Assembly: GCA_934087065.1 (NCBI GenBank)
Contig: CAKOIS010000015.1
Location: 1-16,427, forward strand
DNA length: 16,427 nucleotides
Origin: an uncultured Bacilli bacterium
GTDB taxonomy: Bacteria > Bacillota_I > Bacilli_A > RF39 > UBA660
Direction of reading: 5' to 3'
Shown: one piece after another, positions 5,644 to 13,076 of the stretch
How positions within the stretch are numbered: position 1 is the stretch's first letter
Layout of the letters: every line of letters starts with the position of its first letter
Notes under the pieces: generated by a model
Told to the model about the DNA's origin: nothing
Databases searched by the model: none
What the model saw: the letters and a program-made list of their open reading frames with translations, nothing else
Program-made: the position numbers and the translations under genes

Positions 5644-5965
5644 TGAAAGTACTATAGGGTATTATAAATATAGAATATCTTATATGATAGATGAAGTGAG
5701 TGTTAGTTTTATAGATATAGAAGTAGTAATGGAAGACATTAATATAATTGATGTTTTTACTAGGAACGAGTATAGAAGAAAAGGATATTCTAGGAAGTTA
5801 TTTAATTATATATTTGATAAATATAAGGATAAAAGATTTATGTTAGAAGTGAGAACTAAAAATAGTATAGCAATTAGTTTATATGAAAGCTTAGGGTTTA
5901 AAGTTATTCACACGCGTTTAAAGTATTATAAAGATGATGATGCGTATATAATGGAAAGGAAATAA
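5636..5965 (+). CDS. rimI: Ribosomal protein S18 alanine N-acetyltransferase-like GNAT, RimI
   Basis: A 109-residue GNAT-fold acetyltransferase. The acetyl-CoA loop is visible as RRKGYSRKLFNYIF (Q/RxxGxG/A), preceded by the strand IIDVFTRNEY and followed by FMLEVRTKNSIAISLYESLGFKV, the usual motif B. The position between tsaB and tsaD makes RimI the best name. It is short for RimI (usually near 150 residues), lacking part of the N-terminus. The GTG start at 5636 overlaps the tsaB stop, with GAGGT about 10 nt upstream. S18 as substrate is inferred from family and context. Confidence 0.85.
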   Translation: MISESTIGYYKYRISYMIDEVSVSFIDIEVVMEDINIIDVFTRNEYRRKGYSRKLFNYIFDKYKDKRFMLEVRTKNSIAISLYESLGFKVIHTRLKYYKDDDAYIMERK

Positions 5966-5967
5966 TT

Positions 5968-6984
5968 ATGAAAGATGTATATATTTTAGCAATTGAAAGC
6001 TCATGTGATGAGACAAGCGCTAGTATTGTTAAGAATGGGAAAGAAGATATAGCTACTACAATTAATACACAGATAGATACACATAAATTATATGGTGGAG
6101 TAGTACCTGAGGTTGCTAGTAGGTTACACTTAGAAAATATTACTTTAGTAATAGATGAGACACTTAAAAAAGCAAATATGAAAGTAGAAGAAATGGACGC
6201 GATAGCGGTTACTTATGCACCGGGGTTATTAGGAAGTTTGCTAGTGGGATTAGAAGCTGCTAAGACACTTAGTTTAGTTTATAATAAACCATTTATTAAA
6301 GTTAATCATATGATGGGACATATACTTGCAAATAATATTAATCAAGATTTAAGTTATCCACTTACTAGTTTAGTTATAAGTGGGGGACATACTGATTTAC
6401 TTTATATGGAAAATGAAAGTAGTTTTAAGTATATAGGAAGAACATTAGATGATGCAGTTGGAGAGTGCTTTGATAAAGTTGCAAGGATACTTGATATGCC
6501 TTATCCTGGAGGACCTAATGTTGAAAGGTTAGCAAGTAATGGAAATAATACTTATCATATGCCTAAGATATTAGATGATAATACATTCAATTTTAGTTTT
6601 AGTGGGATAAAAAGTCATGTTAATAATTTAGTACATAATGCTAAACAAAGAGGGGAAACTATAGTTAAAGAAGATATGGCAAGAAGTTTTCAAGATGCTG
6701 TAATAGACGTGCTTGTTAGGAAAAGTGAGAATGCGATTAATCATTTTGGTGTTAAAAACTTTTCTATTGCTGGTGGGGTTGCATCAAACTCACATATAAG
6801 AGAAGCTTTAACAAAGATGTGTGAAAGAAATGATGTTAAGTTGTTTATTCCAGATAAAAAGTATTGTACAGATAATGCAACTATGATAGGAGCTGCTGCG
6901 TATGTACTATATAAAAATAATGAATTTAGTGATTTAGATGTTAACGCATCAAGTCATGAAGAGTTAACTTTAGAAGAAATGTAG
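5968..6984 (+). CDS. tsaD: tRNA N6-threonylcarbamoyladenosine synthase TsaD
   Basis: 338 residues, full length. TsaD transfers the threonylcarbamoyl group to A37 of tRNA. Visible are the N-terminal IESSCDETSAS phosphate-loop region, the metal-binding HMMGH (His114 and His118), SGGHTDL, the DDAVGECFDKVAR segment, and the C-terminal AGGVASNSH and DNATMIGAAA motifs. It begins 2 nt after rimI with an AAAGGA ribosome binding site, so the four genes form one unit. The first small-RNA repeat begins directly after its TAG stop, with no terminator of its own before it. Confidence 0.97.
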   Translation: MKDVYILAIESSCDETSASIVKNGKEDIATTINTQIDTHKLYGGVVPEVASRLHLENITLVIDETLKKANMKVEEMDAIAVTYAPGLLGSLLVGLEAAKTLSLVYNKPFIKVNHMMGHILANNINQDLSYPLTSLVISGGHTDLLYMENESSFKYIGRTLDDAVGECFDKVARILDMPYPGGPNVERLASNGNNTYHMPKILDDNTFNFSFSGIKSHVNNLVHNAKQRGETIVKEDMARSFQDAVIDVLVRKSENAINHFGVKNFSIAGGVASNSHIREALTKMCERNDVKLFIPDKKYCTDNATMIGAAAYVLYKNNEFSDLDVNASSHEELTLEEM

Positions 6985-7019
6985 TTTACTTTGTGTTAAA
7001 AATATGATATTATTAATAC

Positions 7020-7098
7020 ACATGAATTAGCTGGATGCAAATATGCCTCGTCTAATATGACCAGGGCTCGCGCGGAGGCTAGTTTTTGTTTTTTGTTT
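7020..7098 (+). ncRNA. Tandem small RNA, unit 1
   Basis: Promoter TTTACT (6985-6990), 17 bp, TATTAT (7008-7013); start near 7020. The arms AATTAGC (7025-7031) and GCTAGTT (7078-7084) close the structure. GCCTC and GAGGC form an inner stem and GTC/GAC an apical hairpin, and a T-rich tract ends it. I recognise no known RNA family. Confidence 0.65.
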
Positions 7099-7141
7099 AA
7101 AAATAGTTTACTTTGTGTTGAAAATATGGTATTATTAATAC

Positions 7142-7220
7142 ACATGAATTAGCTGGAAGCAAGCATGCCTCGTTCACTAATACTGACGGGCTCGTGCGGA
7201 GGCTAGTTCTTGTTTTTTTG
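7142..7220 (+). ncRNA. Tandem small RNA, unit 2
   Basis: Promoter TTTACT (7107-7112) and TATTAT (7130-7135). The arms 7147-7153 and 7202-7208 are followed by a long T-tract. The apical hairpin is the longer type, CGTT...GACG. GCATG near the 5' side could also pair with CGTGC near the 3' side. Confidence 0.65.
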
Positions 7221-7266
7221 TTTAAAAATAGTTTACTTTGTGTTAAAAATATGATATTATTAATAC

Positions 7267-7345
7267 ATATGAATTAGCTGGAAGCAAGCTTGCCTCGTTC
7301 ACTAATACTGACGGGCTTGTGCGGAGGTTAGTTCTTGTTTTTTGT
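7267..7345 (+). ncRNA. Tandem small RNA, unit 3
   Basis: Promoter TTTACT (7232-7237) and TATTAT (7255-7260). The 3' arm reads GTTAGTT instead of GCTAGTT, which keeps pairing with AATTAGC through a G-T pair. The loop type is the same as in unit 2. Confidence 0.65.
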
Positions 7346-7390
7346 TTAAAAATAGTTTACTTTATGTTGAAAATATGGTATTATTAATAC

Positions 7391-7470
7391 ACATGAATTA
7401 GCTGGAGCGCCAATTTGCCTCGTCCAATAGGACCAGGGCTCATGCGGAGGCTAATTCTTGTTTTTTTATT
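7391..7470 (+). ncRNA. Tandem small RNA, unit 4
   Basis: Promoter TTTACT (7356-7361) and TATTAT (7379-7384). The 3' arm is GCTAATT, which turns a T-G pair into T-A. The apical hairpin is GTCC/GGAC, a compensated change against GTC/GAC in unit 1. The terminator overlaps the 3' end of the converging gene at 7440-8006. Confidence 0.65.
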
Positions 7471-8006
7471 TGTTTGATTTTTAATATATCATATAAGTAT
7501 TTTTTTCCATCGTATGAGTTTCTAATAAGTACTATTGCTTCATAAATACTTTCTATATTCTTTTCTACAATTGAAAAAGTTATTTTATATTTGTAAAAAC
7601 CATATTTAGCATCTAATATGTGTTTTTCTTTTCTGTTTTTATCAAATATTTTATCTTTTCCATTTTCTATTAATTCTTTTAAATATTTTGATAATTTATA
7701 TTTAACATATTTTAATTCATAACTTGAATATTTGGTATCATGGGAATAAACAAACTCATTTGCTGTTTTCTTATCTATTAAAATATTATAAGAATTTTCT
7801 AAATTTTTATATTCAACACCTTTTTGGTCTTTAATATTATTTAATGCCTTTTTTTGAGCTTCATATATACTTAAATTATCATAATCACTATCGTCTATTT
7901 GAAATCTATTAAAAGTACCATCTTCATTATATATTTCTCTACCTTCATTAAGAAATAAATTATAAATAATTTCTTTTAAAAATTCACAACTTATAATGTT
8001 TAACAC
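7440..8006 (-). CDS. Hypothetical protein, possibly distant barnase/EndoU-like
   Basis: About 188 residues, soluble, Lys/Tyr/Ile-rich, no signal. I do not recognise it with confidence. The C-terminal stretch YKITFSIVEKNIESIYEAIV, then GKKYLYDILKIKQ, is reminiscent of the ends of phage-type barnase/EndoU-like nuclease domains, but no convincing catalytic set is visible. I prefer the GTG at 8006 because AGGA then lies about 10 nt upstream; the GTG at 8015 has it only 1 nt away. The last residues (KKQELASA) and the stop are encoded by the terminator of small-RNA unit 4, so the original C-terminus was probably changed when the repeat array arose. It has its own promoter and diverges from the surface protein gene. 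Confidence 0.65.
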   Translation of the reverse strand: MLNIISCEFLKEIIYNLFLNEGREIYNEDGTFNRFQIDDSDYDNLSIYEAQKKALNNIKDQKGVEYKNLENSYNILIDKKTANEFVYSHDTKYSSYELKYVKYKLSKYLKELIENGKDKIFDKNRKEKHILDAKYGFYKYKITFSIVEKNIESIYEAIVLIRNSYDGKKYLYDILKIKQIKKQELASA

Positions 8007-8030
8007 ACTTTTCACTTCCTTTTAGAAAAT

Positions 8031-8060
8031 ATTATATAATAAAAGTTTAAATAATGTAAA
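8031..8060 (-). promoter_or_regulatory. Promoter of the hypothetical gene at 7440-8006
   Basis: On the minus strand, TTTACA (8055-8060), an 18-bp spacer and TATAAT (8031-8036). Confidence 0.5.
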
Positions 8061-8068
8061 GTAGGTAC

Positions 8069-8097
8069 TTGAAAAAAGTTCTTTTTTATTATAAAAT
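8069..8097 (+). promoter_or_regulatory. Promoter of the surface protein gene
   Basis: TTGAAA (8069-8074), 17 bp, TAAAAT (8092-8097), with a start near 8104 and a short leader to the ATG at 8121. Confidence 0.55.
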
Positions 8098-8120
8098 ATT
8101 CTATAGAAAGTAGGGATAAC

Positions 8121-9731
8121 ATGAAAGATAAATATCCAAAGAATTATTTACTATTAATGGCAGTGAGTGTATTTTGCTTAATAGCAATAGTATTTAGTTC
8201 TTCTTATGCTTATTTTAAAGCAAGAATAGTAAATAATACTAATCCATTCGAATTAATAGGTGGAACAATAAAACTACAGTTAAATGAGAATTCTATAAGT
8301 GGAGACAAATTACTTCCAATATTAGATAGTCAAAAAGATACAAATGCGCAGATAAAGAATTTTACTGTTAAGAGAACAGATGACTCTAATGTTGATGTTT
8401 GTTATAATGTTTATTTAGTAATTGAAAGTATTAGTGATAACATTAAGAATTCTAAATATATGAAGTATGAACTTACTAATGGGTCTAGTACAACTACTGG
8501 AAACTTTAGTACAGTAACATATAAAGATGGAAAAGCAATAATATTACTTGCACAAAATAAATATCTAAGTAAAACTAATACAACAGGAGACGCTTATTCA
8601 TTAAAAGTATGGTTAAGTTATGATGGAAGTGTAGATCAAAATAGTTTATTAGGTGGAAACTTTAGTGCTCATATATATGCCCAAGGTAATAGTGGTAATA
8701 CTTGTCCTGGGTCAATTGAGACAAAGCCTACTTTGTATGATAAACTATTATCAGATAGGGAAATAGCAACAACAAATAGAACAACATTCAGTTCAGCATT
8801 TGACAGTACTGACCAAGTACTTTATACTGCGAAAGAAGATAATAAAACAGTATATTATTTTGCGGGGAATGTAACAACAAACTGGGTAAAGTTTGGAAAG
8901 AATGAAAGTAATCAAGACTTATACTGGAGAATAATAAGAACAAACTCTGAGGGCAGTGTAAGACTACTATATCACGGAACAAGTACTACAGCAACAGACG
9001 CATATATAGGAAGATCAAATTTTAATGATGGAAGTGATGGTGATGATATAGCATATGTAAGTTATATGTATGGTAGCCTAGGAAGTATACCAAACGCAAG
9101 AGAAAATACAACTAACAGTACAGTAAAAACATATATAGATAACTGGTATAAAAGCAACTTAGAAGCAAAAGATTATACAAAATACTTAAGTACAACAGCA
9201 GTATATTGTAATGATAGAACATATACAGTATCTGGAGATACATACTTTGGAGCATACACAAGACTAATAACAAATAAAACACCAAGTTATGACTGTGCAA
9301 CAACAGAAGACAAATTCACAGTAGACACAAGTACAGGTAACGGAAAACTAACATATCCAATAGCATTAATGACAGCAGACGAAGTAAGTTTTGCAGGTGG
9401 AATATACGCAAACTATAATGCAAATGCATGGTATTTTAGAAATGCAAAGGAAGGGACATTAACAACAAGTTCTAGTAGTATAGATGGATCTTATAGCTCA
9501 ACAGGTTACGGCGCGTGGTTGTTGTTGTCTCCTTACGATTCGTATGAAAACTATTCTAGAACGTTCAGCGTGTACGCGAATCACCCTGGCTTCTTGAACT
9601 ACGCCGGCTACACCAGCGGTTTTAGCTTTGTGCGTCCAGTAATTTCTCTCAAATCTTGTGTCAAGACAAGTGGAGGAGATGGCTCGGCAAACGCACCATA
9701 CACAATAGAAGAAACTACAAGTGGGTGCTAA
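8121..9731 (+). CDS. Exported surface protein with a C-terminal lectin-like, DGR-type variable domain
   Basis: 536 residues. A signal or anchor segment spans residues 10-30 and ends SSSYA-YF, a plausible SipW/signal-peptidase I site as in TasA/camelysin-like proteins. A beta-rich domain of that type follows (about 35-195). A second module (about 205-450), with VYYFAGNVTTNWVKFG and YWRIIRTNSEGSVRLLYHG, is common in surface proteins of related gut bacteria (from memory). The C-terminus (about 450-530) has GAWLLLSPYD, FVRPVISLKSCVKTSGGDGSANAPYTI, the pattern of formylglycine-generating-enzyme/C-type-lectin folds that carry DGR variable regions. Codons 464-506 are far more GC-rich than the rest. 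Two Cys (near 518 and 536) could form a disulfide. AGGGAT precedes the start. The binding target is unknown. Confidence 0.8.
   Translation: MKDKYPKNYLLLMAVSVFCLIAIVFSSSYAYFKARIVNNTNPFELIGGTIKLQLNENSISGDKLLPILDSQKDTNAQIKNFTVKRTDDSNVDVCYNVYLVIESISDNIKNSKYMKYELTNGSSTTTGNFSTVTYKDGKAIILLAQNKYLSKTNTTGDAYSLKVWLSYDGSVDQNSLLGGNFSAHIYAQGNSGNTCPGSIETKPTLYDKLLSDREIATTNRTTFSSAFDSTDQVLYTAKEDNKTVYYFAGNVTTNWVKFGKNESNQDLYWRIIRTNSEGSVRLLYHGTSTTATDAYIGRSNFNDGSDGDDIAYVSYMYGSLGSIPNARENTTNSTVKTYIDNWYKSNLEAKDYTKYLSTTAVYCNDRTYTVSGDTYFGAYTRLITNKTPSYDCATTEDKFTVDTSTGNGKLTYPIALMTADEVSFAGGIYANYNANAWYFRNAKEGTLTTSSSSIDGSYSSTGYGAWLLLSPYDSYENYSRTFSVYANHPGFLNYAGYTSGFSFVRPVISLKSCVKTSGGDGSANAPYTIEETTSGC
9510..9660 (+). other. 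Candidate DGR variable region (VR)
   Basis: By my count, bases 9510-9638 are 65/129 G+C, about 50%, inside an AT-rich gene whose other codons mostly end in A or T. The segment contains CAC CCT GGC TTC TTG and then AAC TAC GCC GGC TAC ACC AGC, many of which are NNC. That is the product expected when AAC codons of a template are mutated at adenines. It ends in the conserved (F)VRPVISLKS block, where the non-mutated 3' boundary of such regions lies. No template repeat or reverse transcriptase is in the window. Confidence 0.6.
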
Positions 9732-9846
9732 ACTGTGTCTCTTGAGCCCATTAACTTAACTGTGTCTAACGATTAATTTACTAATATAATTACTATAAAG
9801 TAATCAAAGGGTAAAATGATAGTTTATATAATATGATATTAAGAAA

Positions 9847-9898
9847 AAAACGGAGATAGATAGTCCACCTTTAGGCGGACACACTATCTTCGTTTTGT
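9847..9898. terminator. Long hairpin after the surface protein gene
   Basis: AAAACG-AGATAG-AGTCC-CC pairs with GG-GGAC-CTATCT-CGTTTT (9847-9869 with 9874-9896), with small internal loops and a TTTA apex. An A-run precedes it and TTTTG follows. It is probably the terminator of the surface gene, about 115 nt past its stop, and possibly works in both directions. The sequence between 9732 and 9846 shows nothing else I can name, apart from a TATAAT at 9827-9832 without a -35. Confidence 0.6.
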
Positions 9899-9914
9899 AG
9901 TCTATAAGTATTTA

Positions 9915-9944
9915 TTCATTAAAAGTTAATGAACTTAATATACT
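9915..9944 (+). promoter_or_regulatory. Promoter of the Ca2+ ATPase with a palindromic operator candidate
   Basis: TTCATT (9915-9920), 18 bp, TATACT (9939-9944). A perfect 8-bp inverted repeat, TTCATTAA-AAG-TTAATGAA (9915-9933), covers the -35 and most of the spacer, where a repressor would block RNA polymerase. No regulator gene is adjacent. Confidence 0.45.
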
Positions 9945-9959
9945 TAAGTGGTGAAGCTT

Positions 9960-12533
9960 ATGTTTAATATTAAGGGTCTAACTAGTGAAGAAGTATTAAG
10001 TAGTAGGAAATTAAATGGAAGTAATAAAATAACTGAGAAGAAAAAGACAACTATTTTTGGGCTTATTATTGAAGCAATGAATGACCCGATTATTAAGATA
10101 CTTTTGATAGCTTTGGGTGTTAAGATATTGTTTTTTTTGAATGATAGTGATATTTATGAGACTATTGGTATTATTGTTGCTATTATTTTGGCTACTGTTA
10201 TTAGTAGTTTAAGCGAGTATGGGAGTGAGAAAGCATTTCAAAAGTTAAGTAAGAGTACTAGTAATATTTTAGTTAAGGTTATTAGAGATAGTGTGGTTAA
10301 GAATGTTAGTATTGAAGAAGTTGTTAAGGGAGATTATGTTTATTTAGAAAGTGGAGATAAGGTTCCAGCTGATGGAGTAATTTATAATGGCAGTGTTTAT
10401 ATAGATGAGAGTATGTTAAGTGGGGAAACTAAGGAACAGTATAAAAGTATTAATAAGAAAGTTTATAGGGGAAGTGTAGTAGTTAATGGAAGTGGTGTGT
10501 TTATTGTAACTGGTGTGGGGAATGATACATATTATGGAAAGATAGCTAAGGATATTCAAGAGAAAACACCTGATAGTCCACTTAAGAATAGGCTTAGAGT
10601 ACTGGGAGCATTTATCAGTAAAATTGGGTATATTTGTGCTTTTCTAGTAATTGTGTCTTACTTATTTAATGTAGTGGTTGTTCAAAATAATTTTGATTTA
10701 GATAAGATTAAACTTATGCTTGGTTCATTCAAGACATTTACACCACACCTTTTATATAGTCTTACTCTCGGTATTACAATTATAGTAGTGGCTGTTCCTG
10801 AGGGGTTACCTATGATGATTACACTGGTCTTGTCTAGTAATATGAAGAGGTTATTAAAGGAGAATGTTTTAGTTAGAAAGTTAGTCGGTATTGAGAGTAG
10901 TGGGAGCTTAAATATTTTGTATACAGATAAGACTGGTACTTTAACTAAGGGAAAATTAGAGATGGTTGGGTTTGCTAGTTATGATGGTAAGCTATATAAG
11001 TCTTTTAGTGATATAAGAAAGTGTAAGTTGGGGGAAATACTAAAGTTAAATCTAGTTTATAATAATCAAGCTAATTATATAAGTAGTGAGATAATTGGAG
11101 GTAATACTACTGATAGGGCTATTCTTAAGTATGTAGGGGAAGTGAGTAAGTCTAAGTATAGAGTGTTAGAAAAAAATGAATTTTCTAGTGAGTTAAAGTA
11201 TAGTAGTGTTAAATTAAATTATGAAGGGAATACTACTTTTGTTAAGGGTGCTTATGAAGTAGTAGGTAGTAAGTGTAAGTATTATTATAGATGTGATGGG
11301 TCTAGGGGTATTATTAAGAATGTTAGTGAGTTAGTTAGTAAGGGAGATGAGTTTACAAAGAATGGTTATAGAGTACTTGCTTGTTGTTCTGGAAAAGAGG
11401 ATAGTTTAAGTTTCGTTGGGTTTATTTTGATTAAGGATGAAGTTAGAGAAGAAGCAGTAAGTGGGATTAGAAGCGTAAGTGAAGCAGGCATTCAAACTGT
11501 TATGATAACTGGGGATAATAAGCTTACTGCTACTAGTATTGCTAAAGAAATTGGACTTATTAGTAGTGAAGAAGATATTATTTTAACTAGTGAAGAGTTA
11601 AATAAGATGAGTGATATTGAAGTAAAGAAGATTATTCCTAAGTTAAGAGTTGTTGCAAGAAGCTTGCCTGAAGATAAAAAGCGTCTTGTTATTTTAAGTC
11701 AAGAATTAGGACTTGTTACTGGAATGACTGGAGATGGAGTGAATGACGCGCCTGCATTAAAAAGAGCTGATGTTGGTTTTGCAATGGGAAGTGGTACTGA
11801 AGTAGCAAAAGAAGTTAGTGATATTATAATACTAGATGATAACTTTAAGAGTATAGTTAAGACAATACTTTTTGGTAGAACTATTTTTAAGAGTATTAGA
11901 AAGTTTATAATATTTCAGCTTACAGTTAATTTAACAGCAGTTAGTTTAAGCGTGATTGGGCCTTTCTTTGGTATTACTACACCTGTTACAGTTATTCAAA
12001 TGCTTTGGATAAATATGATAATGGATACTTTAGCAGGAGTAGCGTATGCTTATGAGCCACCACTAGATAGTTATATGAAGGAAGCTCCTAAAAAGAAAGA
12101 TGAAAAGATAATGAATTCTTATATGTTAAATGAGATACTTGTTACTGGAATGTATATGAGTTTACTTTGTATGTTTTTCTTAAAAAGTGAGTTTATTCAT
12201 TCACTGTACAGGGTGGGAGAAAATGATAAGTATGTTATGAGTGCATTTTTTGGGTTGTTTATATTTATGACTATATTTAATGCATTTAATGCTAGAAGTA
12301 ATAGGCTTAATATTTTTGCTAATTTAAGAAAGAATAAGGTGTTCTTGTTTATAACTTTGTTTATTATAGTAGTAGAATTATTAATGATTTATTTTGGGGG
12401 TAGTATTTTTAGAACTACTGGGTTAACTATTATAGAGTTAGATATTACTTTGTTACTTGCAATGAGTGTTATTCCATTTGATTTTATTAGAAAGCAAGTT
12501 ATTAAGAAATTAGGTAAAACTAACAACATATAA
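9960..12533 (+). CDS. P2-type Ca2+-translocating ATPase
   Basis: 857 residues. Domains in order: N-terminal GLTSEEV cation-ATPase segment, two helices, actuator domain with SGESK-like MLSGETKEQ, helix 4 with VAVPEGLPMMI (PEGLP at 280-284, the calcium-site signature), phosphorylation loop DKTGTLT (Asp323 takes the phosphate), nucleotide domain, TGDN, and the hinge MTGDGVNDAPALKRADVGFAMG (Asp592 in GDGVND). A six-helix C-terminal part with NLTAV and LWINMIMDTLAGVA follows. This is the plasma-membrane/SERCA-like family that exports Ca2+. I start at the ATG 9960 (GGTG 6 nt upstream); an upstream GTG at 9948 would add 4 residues. It stands alone between terminators. In spore formers such pumps can load calcium during sporulation, but nothing here proves that use. 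Confidence 0.95.
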   Translation: MFNIKGLTSEEVLSSRKLNGSNKITEKKKTTIFGLIIEAMNDPIIKILLIALGVKILFFLNDSDIYETIGIIVAIILATVISSLSEYGSEKAFQKLSKSTSNILVKVIRDSVVKNVSIEEVVKGDYVYLESGDKVPADGVIYNGSVYIDESMLSGETKEQYKSINKKVYRGSVVVNGSGVFIVTGVGNDTYYGKIAKDIQEKTPDSPLKNRLRVLGAFISKIGYICAFLVIVSYLFNVVVVQNNFDLDKIKLMLGSFKTFTPHLLYSLTLGITIIVVAVPEGLPMMITLVLSSNMKRLLKENVLVRKLVGIESSGSLNILYTDKTGTLTKGKLEMVGFASYDGKLYKSFSDIRKCKLGEILKLNLVYNNQANYISSEIIGGNTTDRAILKYVGEVSKSKYRVLEKNEFSSELKYSSVKLNYEGNTTFVKGAYEVVGSKCKYYYRCDGSRGIIKNVSELVSKGDEFTKNGYRVLACCSGKEDSLSFVGFILIKDEVREEAVSGIRSVSEAGIQTVMITGDNKLTATSIAKEIGLISSEEDIILTSEELNKMSDIEVKKIIPKLRVVARSLPEDKKRLVILSQELGLVTGMTGDGVNDAPALKRADVGFAMGSGTEVAKEVSDIIILDDNFKSIVKTILFGRTIFKSIRKFIIFQLTVNLTAVSLSVIGPFFGITTPVTVIQMLWINMIMDTLAGVAYAYEPPLDSYMKEAPKKKDEKIMNSYMLNEILVTGMYMSLLCMFFLKSEFIHSLYRVGENDKYVMSAFFGLFIFMTIFNAFNARSNRLNIFANLRKNKVFLFITLFIIVVELLMIYFGGSIFRTTGLTIIELDITLLLAMSVIPFDFIRKQVIKKLGKTNNI

Positions 12534-12566
12534 AAACTAAAGAGTTATAAAAAACTCTTTAGTTTT
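12533..12566. terminator. Bidirectional terminator after the Ca2+ ATPase
   Basis: AAAACTAAAGAGTT (12533-12546) and AACTCTTTAGTTTT (12553-12566) are a perfect 14-bp inverted repeat with a 6-nt loop. It covers the stop codon of the converging gene and serves both strands. Confidence 0.88.
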
Positions 12567-12982
12567 GTTATTTCGCTTTCTCCAAAAGCAAGTACTTCTT
12601 TTGCTAGGTTAAGTATACTTTTGTCTACTTCTTTTTTGTATCTTTTTATTTTTGCTTCAATGTCAATATTACCCATGTTGAAACCTCTTATTAGTATGCT
12701 TGCAATATTTGAGTCACTATTGTCTTTATTTACTTCTGTTTTCATAGCAACTGTGCTTGTTAATGTTTTTAGTAGTCCTTTTTTTTCTATTGTTATTTTT
12801 TGTTTTTTGATTTCTTTTTTTGTTTCTTTATAAAGACGCTCATAAGTTTTTAGTTCGCTTTCTAGTGTCCCTTTTATTTTGTTGTTAGTGTTAAGTAAGA
12901 GACTAAGTAATTTTTTTGTATTAGTTAACCCCATTTTAACGTTTTCATGAATGAGTACTAGTAATTCTTTATTTTCGTTCAT
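12545..12982 (-). CDS. Helical-bundle protein of unknown function
   Basis: 145 residues, almost all helix, Lys/Glu-rich, with no signal or membrane segment. The order is: ENKELLVLIHENVKMGLTNTKKLL, a long amphipathic helix (ESELKTYERLYKETKKEIKKQ), a STVAMKTEVNKDNSDSNIASILIRGFNMGNIDIEAKI block and a final KEVLAFGESEITKLKSFL helix. This matches, from memory, a small Firmicute family of ferritin-like four-helix proteins of unknown role (conserved A.++I.G..MG.I.). I chose the ATG at 12982 because GGTG lies 6 nt upstream; the ATG at 12994 has no ribosome binding site. No metal-site pattern is evident. Confidence 0.75.
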   Translation of the reverse strand: MNENKELLVLIHENVKMGLTNTKKLLSLLLNTNNKIKGTLESELKTYERLYKETKKEIKKQKITIEKKGLLKTLTSTVAMKTEVNKDNSDSNIASILIRGFNMGNIDIEAKIKRYKKEVDKSILNLAKEVLAFGESEITKLKSFL

Positions 12983-13028
12983 ATTATTCACCATTAATTA
13001 TGTTGTTCAAATACTAAAGAATTATACA

Positions 13029-13057
13029 TGGACTTTTAGTGAAATTTTTATTATAAT
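13029..13057 (+). promoter_or_regulatory. Promoter of the small membrane protein gene
   Basis: TGGACT (13029-13034), 17 bp, TATAAT (13052-13057). Confidence 0.45.
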
Positions 13058-13076
13058 GTAAGTGGAGTAGGTTGAT

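Larger units (their letters stand above)
6985..7470 (+). repeat. Four tandem ~124-bp units, each a promoter + structured RNA + terminator
   Basis: The -35 boxes (TTTACT) begin at 6985, 7107, 7232 and 7356, giving unit lengths of 122, 125 and 124 bp. Every unit has TTTACT, exactly 17 bp, TATTAT, then about 75 nt with outer arms AATTAGC/GCTAGTT and a T-rich tail. The promoter flank alternates (TATGA in units 1 and 3, TATGG in 2 and 4), while the loop type groups 1 with 4 and 2 with 3. This suggests recombination between units. No open reading frame of useful size is in it. Confidence 0.9.

Noticed and set aside
6985..7440. Riboswitch or T-box leader
   Set aside because: Every unit ends in its own terminator and is followed by the next unit; the gene after the last one points the other way.
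6985..7470. CRISPR array
   Set aside because: Units are ~124 bp and similar along their whole length, each with promoter and terminator. There is no short constant repeat with unique spacers and no cas gene.
8788..9303. Minus-strand frames inside the surface protein gene
   Set aside because: Low-complexity Leu/Tyr/Ser translations of the complementary strand, without ribosome binding sites.
9732..9946. DGR template repeat or RT remnant after the surface gene
   Set aside because: No segment resembles the variable region and no reading frame with RT motifs exists there; only a terminator-like hairpin and the ATPase promoter.
12621..12833. Plus-strand 70-codon hydrophobic frame
   Set aside because: It is the antisense of the Lys/Glu-rich helical protein on the minus strand; its Phe/Leu/Ser composition is the usual mirror effect and it lacks a ribosome binding site.
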